Shown here one piece after another: positions 39,316 through 48,780 of a DNA stretch of 64,000 nucleotides (positions are counted from its first letter, which is position 1; each line of letters starts with the position of its first letter). The notes under the pieces were generated by a model. That model was given only the letters and a program-made list of their open reading frames with translations, had not been told where the DNA came from and did no database searches. The stretch is taken from NCBI GenBank assembly GCA_033439265.1, contig JAVTVX010000001.1, positions 16,634,608 to 16,698,607 on the forward strand, read 5' to 3'. The stretch comes from Dillenia suffruticosa. Taxonomy: Eukaryota; Streptophyta; Magnoliopsida; Dilleniales; Dilleniaceae. Position numbers and translations under genes: made by a program.

Positions 39316-40664
39316 TGTTACTTTTATTACTTTGGGAGCAATAGTTTTGTAAGATACAATAGAGGATTCTTATTGACGATGAAATTCATTCCTCAAGCAC
39401 CGTCACTTTATATGAGAGGAAGTCCCAAAATTTATGTTAAACGCATTGACGCGGAGAGTTTTGCTCCCTCGTATTAACACCTTCATTGCTTTTTGGCCTC
39501 CCTTTTATGAAACTTACGACCCAAGCATTAAATGACTTATGTGAAAAGCACCTGGTTTTCTTATTGGTCGATAAATAGATGATCATGGAACACAAAATAA
39601 TTGCGAAACTAGAGGACGCGGGAACGACAATTGACCGTCGTTTAACGCACCGAAATACAGTTAGCCACGCCCGTGCCAGCGTGTCACGTTAAATTTGATT
39701 TTCGTCCCTTTTCCGTAATTATGCAAACTAATTATCGGAGCGATGTGAGTTTGAGTGTTGGGTGGTCGAACTTTCTTTATATAACGCACGCTACATCTTG
39801 CAAGAATAGAATGACCGACGCATTTTTGAAATTTTGAGCAGTTTCAAACCGTCACAGATGTTATTTTTGAGAAGTACATGCGAGCTCCATCTATGCCGTC
39901 GGTCACGGATCGACCCTTTGTTGCAAATAAAATTTTTTGAAAAAGACAAAATTCTTGTAACGCGTAGATATTATTCTGAATTGAGAAATTCTGCTAGCAT
40001 GCGAAATCGGTCTCTCGTAATCGAGATAGAATTTTTAAATTTCGGTCCCGAGAAGCCTAGAAGACAGTGACTTTAATCGAGGGAAAGACCTTTGTAACGG
40101 TCGTGCGACATTTCGACGGCAACGGAAATAGGTCAATGCAAAACCAATGTCCATTTTCAAGTGCGTCCGATCCACGTGTGTCCCGCACAGGTAGATCAGT
40201 GACGTTATTATACTTTTGTGTTTTGTATTTTTGTAGCTTTACAAATCATGAGATCAACGACTAAACAAGTTCTTTTATTTCAATTTCACGAATGAGGCAA
40301 GAAAAACTCTTTCATTCTTTTGTTTTTGTTAGCAACTGGTAAACAAGTCTTCCACCGAACAGCGCACGTCACCCCCTCCTGAGCGGGCGACAGTGCGATC
40401 GTAATTTGGATATGCCGGCTTCCTTTCTCACGTTATTACACATTTTTTGCTACCGTTGGGGCACGCTTCAATGTTTGACTCAAATGAAGCTTGGCCGTCA
40501 TTAACAACAAAAGTTCCCTGTCGCATAGGCAAGATTTCATAATAAAACATATCTAGCCACATTTCAAGAGACCGGAACGTGATATTCTTATGAATAGTCT
40601 TAAATTTTTTCGCACTTAGCGATCGGACAGAAACGAAAAATGGAAAAACAAAAGGATAGCATTT

Positions 40665-41045
40665 TTAAGAAGATACGGGGGCGACTTTAGAACACTTCTC
40701 CCATATATCTTTGGCACCTTGATGAGCTTGCGCTACCCTGTCCTTAAGGTCTGGTCTTGTGAGACCGTGCTCAACCAATGTTGTGTGACAAGATTGTCCA
40801 TTCTTTATAAGTTGGATGCAGCACTCATCGGTAACGTTAATGAGTTCGGTGGCGAATACAAAACCGTATATCTCCTGTCCACAGTAGAAAGTTAGACCGG
40901 ACTTGCACTTTTTCACAACGGCACGATACCCTGGGTAAGGCTCTGGCGCGGTGTATCGGATGTCCTTGTCCGCAAGGCATGTCGCGACCAACAGCGTTAA
41001 TGCGACAAAAAAGATTGCCGAAACGGTATTGTTCCCCCTCTTCAT
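40665..41045 (-). CDS. Prolamin-like secreted protein, array copy 24 (last intact copy)
   Basis: Identical protein; A at the offset-613 site (40403). This is the last intact gene before the homogenised array ends 853 bp to the right. Its promoter side faces the partial unit 25. Confidence 0.87.
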   Translation of the reverse strand: MKRGNNTVSAIFFVALTLLVATCLADKDIRYTAPEPYPGYRAVVKKCKSGLTFYCGQEIYGFVFATELINVTDECCIQLIKNGQSCHTTLVEHGLTRPDLKDRVAQAHQGAKDIWEKCSKVAPVSS

Positions 41046-41898
41046 TGTTACTTTTATTACTTTGGGAGCAATAGTTTTGTAAGATACAATAGAGGATTCT
41101 TATTGACGATGAAATTCATTCCTCAAGCACCGTCACTTTATATGAGAGGAAGTCCCAAAATTTATGTTAAACGCATTGACGCGGAGAGTTTTGCTCCCTC
41201 GTATTAACACCTTCATTGCTTTTTGGCCTCCCTTTTATGAAACTTACGACCCAAGCATTAAATGACTTATGTGAAAAGCACCTGGTTTTCTTATTGGTCG
41301 ATAAATAGATGATCATGGAACACAAAATAATTGCGAAACTAGAGGACGCGGGAACGACAATTGACCGTCGTTTAACGCACCGAAATACAGTTAGCCACGC
41401 CCGTGCCAGCGTGTCACGTTAAATTTGATTTTCGTCCCTTTTCCGTAATTATGCAAACTAATTATCGGAGCGATGTGAGTTTGAGTGTTGGGTGGTCGAA
41501 CTTTCTTTATATAACGCACGCTACATCTTGCAAGAATAGAATGACCGACGCATTTTTGAAATTTTGAGCAGTTTCAAACCGTCACAGATGTTATTTTTGA
41601 GAAGTACATGCGAGCTCCATCTATGCCGTCGGTCACGGATCGACCCTTTGTTGCAAATAAAATTTTTTGAAAAAGACAAAATTCTTGTAACGCGTAGATA
41701 TTATTCTGAATTGATAAATTCTGCTAGCATGCGAAATCGGTCTCTCGTAATCGAGATAGAATTTTTAAATTTCGGTCCCGAGAAGCCTAGAAGACAGTGA
41801 CTTTAATCGAGGGAAAGACCTTTGTAACGGTCGTGCGACATTTCGACGGCAACGGAAATAGGTCAATGCAAAACCAATGTCCATTTTCAAGTGCGTCC

Positions 41899-43126
41899 AA
41901 TCCTTTGGATTTCTCCCATAGTTAGATTAGCGAGATCGTTTTTGTACTCTTATTACTGTATAAATTATATGATCATTGATTAAACAAATTCATATATTTG
42001 TATTTTTGTCACAACTCTCTTCAGCGGCGACGGTGCAATCAGAATTTGTCTATGCAGATATCATATCATATGTTTTTTGTACTGTTGGGCACTCTTCAAT
42101 GTTTGACTCAAATGTCTCTTGGCTATCTTTAGCAATGAATGTTCGTTGTTATAGCGTTGGCAATATTTCATAATATAAAATTATCTAACCTTATTTCATT
42201 GGACTAAAACGTTATGTTTTTATTTATAATTTTCAATTTTATTGCACATAGCGATCGGACAGAAACAAGTAATAAAAAAATAAAAAGATAGCATTTTTAG
42301 GAAGACACTGAGGTGACTTTAGAACACTTTTCCCAATTATCTTTGGCACCTTGATGAGCTTACGCTACCATATCCTTAAGATCTGGTCTTGAGACCGTGC
42401 TCAACCAATGTTGTGTGACAAGATTGTCCATTCTTTATAAGTTTGTTGCAACACTTATTGATAACGGTAATAAGTCCACCGGAGAATACAAAACCGTATA
42501 TCTATTGTCCACGGTAGAGAGTCATATTTGACTTGCTCTTTTTAACAAATGCACGATACCTTGGGTATGGCTCTGGCAAAGTGATTTGGATATCTATGTC
42601 CGCATGGCATGTTGCAACCAATAGTGCTACTGCGACCGAAAAATATTGCCAAAACAGTATTATTCCCCCTCTTCATTGTTGCCTTTTTTACTTTTAGAAC
42701 AATAGTATTGTAAGATAAATAGAGGATTTTGATTGATGATGAAATTCATTCGCCAATCCACCTCAATTTATATAATAGGAAATCCCAAATTTATGCCGAA
42801 TGTATTCATGTGGAGAGTTTAGCTCCCGTATATCAATACCTTAAATGCTTTTTGGCCTCCCTTTTATGAAGCTTACAACCAAATATTAAATTACTTATGC
42901 GAGAAGCACCTGGTTTTCTTATTGATTAAAACAATAACTGAACAAAAGGAAGCAGAAACAAAAATTAACCATAGTTTAATACACCAAAGTAAAGTTAACC
43001 ATGCTCATGCCAGCATGTCACCTTAATTTTGATTTTCTTCTTTTTTTCTGTAATTATCCAAACTAATTATCATAACAATGTGGGTTTGAGTTTTGAGTGG
43101 TTGAACTTTCTTGATATAATGTATAT
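41899..43126. repeat. Diverged remainder of unit 25
   Basis: From 41899 the sequence still aligns to the 1730-bp unit in order (downstream region, gene, promoter, far upstream region) but with many substitutions and small indels, after being identical to the array, apart from 41715, up to 41898. The part corresponding to unit offsets 379-600 is rearranged and shortened. The end matches the unit boundary (degenerate TATA-like site, then the start of unit 26 near 43127). It is an old repeat copy outside the zone of homogenisation. Confidence 0.85.
42297..42676 (-). pseudogene. Broken prolamin-like gene in diverged unit 25
   Basis: Aligns end to end with the array gene: ATG at 42674-42676 and TAA at 42297-42299. 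It carries an internal TAG at 42502-42504 just after the position of cysteine 55, a 2-bp deletion at 42390/42391 and a 1-bp insertion near 42640-42650. Cysteine 47 has become Ser and cysteine 55 Arg, while the CC pair is kept. It cannot encode the secreted protein, in contrast to the 24 identical intact copies to its left. Confidence 0.85.
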
Positions 43127-43787
43127 TACATTTCTAGAATAGAATGATCGACGCATTTTAAAATTTTTGAACTGTTTTAAACCATGACACATGTTATTAT
43201 CAAAAATATATGTAAGCTCCTTTATACCATCCGTCATGGATCAACCTTTGTTGCTAATCAATTTTTTAGAAAAAGACAAAATTCTTATATCACATTGATA
43301 TTATTTTGAATTGATAAATTACGTTAGCAAGCAAAATGATTCTCAAGCAAAATGAGTCTCTCCTAATCGAGATAGAATTTTCAAAATTTCAGTCCAGAGA
43401 AGCCAACAAAGCAAAGACCTTTCTAACAGTTTTGCAACATTTCGACAGCAATGAAAATAGCTCAATGCAAAACCAACTTCTATTATCAAGTGCATCCAAT
43501 CCTATGGGTTTCGCGCACAGGTAGAGTAGTGAGATTATTATATTTTTGTGTTTTGTACTCTTATTGCTGTATAAATAATAAAATCAATGATTAAACAAAT
43601 TCATATATATCTATTTTACATATGAGGTAAAAAAAACTTTTTTATTTTTTGTCTTTACTAGCAACTCGTAAATACATCTTTCATTGAATAACACACGTCA
43701 CACGCCTCTTTAGTGGCGGCAGTGCAATCAGAATTTGGATATGCAGACTTCATTTCTTGTAGTAATATACATTTTTTGCCACCGTTG
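43127..43787. repeat. Truncated diverged unit 26
   Basis: Starts with a degenerate unit boundary and aligns to unit offsets 1 to about 665, then stops abruptly before reaching the gene. It shares with the end of unit 25 the T found at 41715 (here in the matching TTGATAAATT at about 43311). Its minus strand carries the open version of the second reading frame described at 539-874. No intact gene is present. Confidence 0.8.
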
Positions 43788-43938
43788 GTGTGAGAGCCTA
43801 CCCTCCTCAGGCGGTTACCTTCACTCAAGGTATTGTCTCTGTAGGCCGGCCATTCGACTCTTCGCATCCCTGCAGGGTCTTGGCATCGAACCCGTAACCT
43901 ACTCCTTTACACCCCCTCAGGAGGTCGCCTCTCACCAG
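43788..43938 (-). repeat. Unclassified 150-bp repeat at the array/MDH junction (possible SINE or foldback element)
   Basis: GC-richer than its flanks and placed exactly between the end of unit 26 and the first MDH exon. Its minus strand contains GGTTCGATGCC (43882-43892), a good match to the RNA polymerase III B box, about 40 bases after a GGTGAGAGG stretch that could be an A box. The two ends also carry an imperfect inverted repeat (GTGAGAG near both termini), and CCTCAGG motifs recur at 43805 and 43915. No target duplication was found. It could be a tRNA-derived SINE relic or an inverted-repeat element; I cannot decide. Confidence 0.4.
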
Positions 43939-44345
43939 GTCAATATTGCAGTCATGGTCGGTGGATTCCCCAGGAAGGAAGGTATGGAAGGAAAGATGTG
44001 ATGTCTAAGAATGTTGCTATTTACAAGTCTCAAGCTTTGGCCTTGGAGAAGCATGCAGCTGCAAGCTGCAAGGTGATATATTTGAAATTATTACTTGACA
44101 TGTTGCCATATGAATTTTCATGGCATGAGCATGGTGTAGATAAGGACATTGTCATTTACTGTTGGTGGTAGTTTCTTCCACCTGAATCCACAATTTGACA
44201 TTTGTGGTATGATATGAATTTCTTTTTGTTGTGGAAACTCAAACTATCATGCTAATTGCGAAGGACCTGGCAGGCCCTTAGAGGAAGTGTAATACCCAAT
44301 TAAATTAAAAAAAAATAATAATAAAAAAAAAAAAAGTTGAAATTA

Positions 44346-44370
44346 AAATTAGGGCTTAAAGCCCTAATTT
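44346..44370. promoter_or_regulatory. Perfect hairpin before CT tract in the first solo LTR
   Basis: Twelve-base inverted arms (AAATTAGGGCTT / AAGCCCTAATTT) with a one-base spacer, followed directly by a pyrimidine tract. The second LTR has a hairpin (arms AAGGCT/AGCCTT, 55778-55795) in the same place, so this probably marks the promoter or transcript start of the LTR. Confidence 0.4.
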
Positions 44371-44376
44371 TCTTTC

Positions 44377-44400
<24 letters not shown>
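44377..44400 (+). repeat. (CT)12 microsatellite
   Basis: Twelve uninterrupted CT dinucleotides within a longer pyrimidine tract (to about 44440) of the solo LTR. Confidence 0.9.
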
Positions 44401-44407
<7 letters not shown>

Positions 44408-44562
44408 CCTCTTTCCCTCTTTCTCCTCTTCTCCTCCGCTGCGGCCTCTCCCTTCCGCCACCGCACCAAGCCACAGCGCGACCTCCTTCCCGCAAGCACG
44501 CCACTACGCAGATCGGCCCTCCCGCGAGCGCTGCCGCCTCGAGCTATCACGACCCAGCGCGA

Positions 44563-44730
44563 GGCCCAGCGCGCGAGCCAGTGCGCGGCCCAGCGCGCGA
44601 GCCAGTGCGCGGCCCAGCGCGCGAGCCAGTGCGCGGCCCAGCGCGCGAGCCCAGTGCGGCCCAGCGCGCGAGCCCAGAGCAGCCCAGCTCGGCCCAGCGC
44701 GCGAGCAGCGCCGCCCAGCGTGCGAGCTCC
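44563..44730 (+). repeat. GC-rich 24-bp minisatellite in the solo LTR
   Basis: Three perfect 24-bp copies (44563-44586, 44587-44610, 44611-44634), then further degraded copies built around GGCCCAGCGCGCGAG. The region 44450-45110 is very GC-rich against AT-rich surroundings and is open in several frames on both strands because the period is a multiple of three. No protein function is implied. Confidence 0.85.
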
Positions 44731-45654
44731 CGCGACCCAGCCTGCGCTATCTCCCGCGACCTAGCTTGCGCGCCCCTGCACGAGCACAGTGCGCAGAGCA
44801 CGAGACCCATCTGCGCGAGCGCGCGCACCTCACAGCACGCGATCCTGTCCTGAGGGCGCGCCTCAGCTCGCGAGCGCGCGTTCCAGCTCGCGAGAGCGAG
44901 CCCTAGCCCGTGAGCGGGCCAACCCACCAGCGGCGAGCCCAACAGCGGCCCAAGGCCCAGTCCAACCGCGGCCCACTGCAATCCGCGAAGCCCGCTGCGG
45001 CCAGCAAGCCGGGCTAAGAGCCGCGAGCCACCAGCGGACCAGCCCGCTAGCCTGCCGGCCCGCCGGCCCGCGAGCTTGTGACGGCCCGCGAGCCCGCGAC
45101 CGGCTTTCCCCTTCGAGAGTTCACCTGCGTCTTCTGTATTGCAGGTAACGACTATATTTGGTTGAAGTCCTAGGGTTTGGTGTTAGAAATTTAGTTGTTT
45201 CTAATATAATTGAAATTTGGTAATATTACATGTTTTAGACCAGGTTGACGGGCGAACGAAAGCTAGATCCGGAAATCCAAGAAACCCTAGGTGAGAGAAA
45301 TGCAACATTTTCAACATTTGAATTAATTCTATCGAAATTAGGTCGAATTTAGATCGAGAGTTACATAATATATTGAAATGTGTGAAATTCGAGGAAAAAT
45401 AGACAAAAAAATGATAAATATTAGAAATTTGACCATTGGTGAGTCAGATGATTCGAAATTGAGGAAACGAGAATCTATAACGAAATTTTGTAAATTAGGT
45501 GGGAGAAATTTGGAAGGGACAAATTGAAAATCCCTGATTTGGCTTTTATTTGATATTAAATGTTGATAATCTGATTTAGGTTGATCTTTTGGAGACTCGA
45601 GCGGTCAGATCCGATTTGGCTTGTCAGTAGGGAGTGACTTCCCTCCCGTAGACG

Positions 45655-46604
45655 GTGAGTGGGACCCTAATCTCTTGCATAAAATAGTAAAACGTATTTT
45701 CTGTCGCATTTTCGATGAAACATGCTTTGATATGCATTCGTTGACGTGTGATATTAAATTTAGAAATCTGTTTTGTGATTTTTGGAGTGTCTTGAATTAT
45801 ATTTACAATGACTATGCATCCATGGTTTGAAATGAAACAATAATTGTGCCATTACTTGAAATTGTATAAATTTCATTTTATACCGTTGCATTGATATGCT
45901 GTTTTGAAATGAATTGAAGAGACGTATTGGCACGCAAATTTAAAATGTTTTTGATGAACTACGTGGGTTGGATGCCCACTAGTTATGTGATAATGTGATG
46001 ATACTTGTGGGACGTTGTGCCCTTGTGATACTATGGGACGTTATGCCCTTGTGATATTATGATGATTCCGTAGCTACGAAGGGCATTTGTAGAGGCACGA
46101 GTTACCCGAATACGCTTCTGCAGGAGGTATCCGCAAACGTCATTTATTCTAAAGGTTATAGGCGCGGCCGGTTGAACCCACGTAGGGGGAGGACGTGTGT
46201 GACGCCACCGTCTAGCACCGGGTGGGGTCCTATACACGTTGATGAGTTGGCCCCAGCAAGCTCATGGCCAACGTCGGGGTAGAGAGCGTTTTAAAGTCTA
46301 TGCATAATAAAAACCCCCGACGCGCCTGTCCTTGGTCACGGTTGACCTTTGCCGGGACTATTTTTGGCTCGCTCTGACATTACTTGATTTTAAATGGATG
46401 CATATATGCTTGTTATCGTGTGATTGGTTAAATGATTTCAAATTTGTTAAACATATCGTGTTATGTCGTGAAATGTAAATTTTTGTTTCAAATGATATTA
46501 TTTGACACTCCAATTGTTCACCTATGCTATTTATGCTGGATATTATCCCCCTCACTCACTGAGTATCTTCCCATGATACTCACCCCTCTATTTTCTCTCC
46601 TCAG
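45655..46604 (+). other. Inferred intron within the first solo LTR
   Basis: A donor-like GTGAGT at 45655 follows GGGAGTGACTTCCCTCCC, and a polypyrimidine tract with CTCCTCAG ends at 46604. The second LTR has matching sites (56573-57389) in matching context. The inference is that the LTR transcript leader is spliced. Confidence 0.35.
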
Positions 46605-47543
46605 ACAGGTTTATTGTGATAGAGCGACGTTACAGGCTCTAGAGCGGAGTTGGTATTTCCGACGGTAAGATTTACTTTAAATTTAGCTTCGACCCTGCGA
46701 GGTCTTGACATAGAGGTCCGTAGTTGGCCATGTACTTATTTTGGGATGACTGTATAGTTTAACTCTCATATTTCATTTGCATTGAGTCAATTGTACGTAT
46801 TTGAATGTTACTTGGGAAATGTGTTATCCATTGTATAAACTTAGGTCCGCTCGGTATAGCGGCTGCTCATGCTCTAGTTGGGCAGGATAGTAGAGGTCTG
46901 TGGCTAGGACTGTTAGAAACTTGTAGTCTTGCGTTGTTCTGGATGCTGGCGGTGGTGTTTATTGATTTTGGAGAGGCCGGGATGGTCATTTATTTAAATT
47001 ATAGATTGATTTTGATTATACAGGTTTAATTGTACACGGGAAACCTCCGATTTATGGGGAGGTTCTGTCCGATTTTCTGTAAAAATACAGCCGGCATCTT
47101 AGGGCAACGGGCGGCTGTTCACGATCCCGGTTTGGGGCGTGACAGGATAATTGCCCTCATTAATTTTGTCAAAAATATAAGATTCTTTGGAAAGAGGTTT
47201 GTGTTAATGTCAAAGTGTAGTGAGTTCATATTTGGTTGGATATCAAAATGCTTATTGGTCATTTGGACGATTGTGTTGGAAACTTAATTCTCCTGCATCA
47301 GTTCCTACATGTTTACAGTGTGTGCAGTGCACACATTCTGATATAACATGTTTGTTGTTTATTGCAGGTTCTGGTTGTTGCTAATCCTGCTAACACCAAT
47401 GCATTGATCCTCAAGGAGTTTGCACCATCAATCCCTAAAAAAAACATTACTTTTTTGACAAGACTGGACCATAACAGGGCAGTGAGTCAAATCTCATAGA
47501 GATTGAATGTTCGGGTGTCTGATGTTAAGAATGTCATAATATG

Positions 47544-47848
47544 TATAAAAATAAATTAGTTACAAAGTTCTCTCATCCCAGCATAGCAAGCCCAGATAGC
47601 TCAAGTGACTCTTCAAGTATTTTTTAGTTAGTTAGTTTCTTTAGATAGTTAGTTAGTTTATCAAGTTAGTTAGAACTAATTCAGTTAATTTTTGTTCAGT
47701 TTGTTAGAGATAACCTCCCGGTTAGCAAAGCTTGTATAAATACTCAATTTCTATTCAAGGAAGATAGAAGAAATAGAGAGAGCAGTAAACTTCTCTCTGT
47801 ACTTCATTTTCAGAATGCTTAGATTCTCCATGTTTGAGTAATTCGTAC
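47544..47848 (+). mobile_element. 305-bp insertion in an MDH exon (probable solo LTR or short non-autonomous element)
   Basis: Interrupts the coding sequence immediately after KNVII and is flanked by a 6-bp duplication AATATG (47538-47543 and 47849-47854). If the element is instead read as TGTA...TACA, the duplication is ATA. It contains TTAGTTAGTTAG repeats, a TATA-like TATAAATAC and a downstream AG/CT-rich stretch resembling a compact copia LTR. It carries no coding capacity. Family not determined. Confidence 0.55.
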
Positions 47849-48780
47849 AATATGGGGAAATTATCAACTCAGTATCCGGATGTGAACCGTGCCACTATTA
47901 AGACACCGGCTGGGGATAAGCCTGTTCGTGAGCTTGTGAATGATGATGCATGGTAAGTGAACTTCTTTTTACATCTATGAATCTCGTTTGCTATGATGTT
48001 GTCGATCATTTCTTAAATAAAATTTTTTGTCTTGAAGGTTGGATGCAGAATTCATCACCACTCTCAAACAACATGGCACTGCGATCATTAAAGCCCGAAA
48101 GCTATCTATGCATTATCTGCTACAAGCTCTGCCTATGACCACATTCGTGATTGGGTCCTTGGAATCCTAGAAGTTGGTCTTAGCTTAACATATTACGAGT
48201 TGCTGCGATGCTGTTGTGGAAGATCTCACACGTTTTATTATTTTAAATTTTTAGGGGACTTGCGTTTCCATGGAAGTATATTCTGATGGCTCATACAATG
48301 TGCCTGCGGGACTTATCTACTCATTCCCTGTAACTTGCCGCCATGGAGAATGGACAATTGTTCAAGGTAATGAATTGTCTATTTCAGCTTTTGCATTAGA
48401 ACTACCGAAGCCTTTTTGTAGAGAAATTTCAGTAATGGTATATTCATCAGATCCAATACAAGTTCACACATTGATTTGTATACATCTTTTTCCTCAATTT
48501 GGGTCACGGAGCATCCTAATGTCTTAAATGGTGTTGGCTCATGATGGAGTGGATTTTCAAAATTTTAATGGGTGAAACAGAATTCACTTGTATTGGAGTT
48601 CATTCGTAGGTGCTGTTACATATATGGATCTCTAATGGTTATGGAATATTCCTGAACTTGTCTTCCGCATTTTCTCTATGGTTAGGACTTGCAATCAATG
48701 AGTTCTCGAGGAAGAAGTTGGATTTGACTGCTGAGGAGCTCAGTGAGGAAAAGGCTCTTGCATACTCATGCCTTTCATAA

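Larger units (their letters stand above)
1..41898. repeat. Tandem array of 1730-bp gene-bearing units (24 complete plus 378 bp)
   Basis: The sequence repeats exactly every 1730 bp; unit k starts at 1+1730(k-1) in the phase used here. In unit 1 coordinates each unit holds: two plus-strand stretches without a convincing gene (1-538), a disrupted minus-strand frame (539-874), the prolamin-like gene (875-1255, minus), its promoter (about 1256-1400), and 1400-1730 with no recognised feature beyond a plus-strand TATA-like site at 1718-1724. Complete units differ at only seven offsets: 536, 613, 625, 768, 1320, 1424 and 1586. All are substitutions, none lies in the gene, and no indel was seen. The array is cut by the left window edge, so copy number is a minimum. 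Collapse or expansion during assembly cannot be excluded from sequence alone. Confidence 0.99.
44288..47144 (+). mobile_element. Gypsy-type solo LTR (2.86 kb) inside an MDH intron
   Basis: Begins TGTAATACCC and ends GGCGTGACA, i.e. TG...CA termini, and sits inside the first retained MDH intron, whose remaining pieces (44073-44287 and 47145-47367) give a normal intron size. No internal gag-pol region is present, so it is best read as a solo LTR left by LTR-LTR recombination. It shares an ordered set of landmarks with the LTR at 54788-57929: a hairpin before a CT tract, GGGAGTGACT followed by a splice-donor-like GTGAGT, CTCACTCA-TGAGTAT, and the GCGTGACA end. Flanking 5-mers (GGAAG/GGATA) do not form an exact target duplication. 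Lineage within Ty3/gypsy not determined. Confidence 0.65.
43939..48780 (+). pseudogene. MDH: Cytosolic NAD-malate dehydrogenase pseudogene, 5'-truncated
   Basis: Five exon segments in order match plant cytosolic MDH (oxaloacetate/malate interconversion): 43939-44072 ([16 protein letters not shown]), 47368-47952 ([26 protein letters not shown]), 48038-48172 (IIKARKLS, DHIRDWVLG), 48255-48366 ([17 protein letters not shown]) and 48686-48780, ending in the native C-terminus and TAA. Introns keep GT/AG ends, so this is not a processed copy. The N-terminal NAD-binding half is absent. Lesions: a 1-bp deletion after GGFPRKEGM, a TAG in place of a Glu codon (QIS*RLN), a 305-bp insertion in exon 2 (47544-47848), a short deletion just after it that removes the catalytic-His region (normally WGNHSS), and a 1-bp deletion after ARKLS. 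The first intron contains a solo LTR. Not functional. Confidence 0.93.

Noticed and set aside
1-41898. 1730 bp equals ten times 173 bp, close to a nucleosome repeat
   Set aside because: No internal 173-bp periodicity is visible in the unit; the coincidence is not evidence.
1-41898. CRISPR-like or rDNA-like array
   Set aside because: Units are 1.7 kb with a protein gene and no spacers, and contain no rRNA sequence.
43658-43867. 69-codon minus-strand frame as a functional gene
   Set aside because: Its 3' half is the relic frame of unit 26, but its 5' half comes from the unrelated junction repeat, so it is a chimeric chance frame.
44337-45148. Long overlapping open frames on both strands (up to 189 codons)
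   Set aside because: They are by-products of a GC-rich 24-bp repeat with a period divisible by three inside an LTR; composition is Arg/Ala/Ser/Pro-rich and without a domain.
47544-47854. Normal MDH intron instead of an insertion
   Set aside because: It lacks GT...AG ends at the coding break, splits a conserved block and is flanked by a duplicated AATATG, so an insertion fits better.
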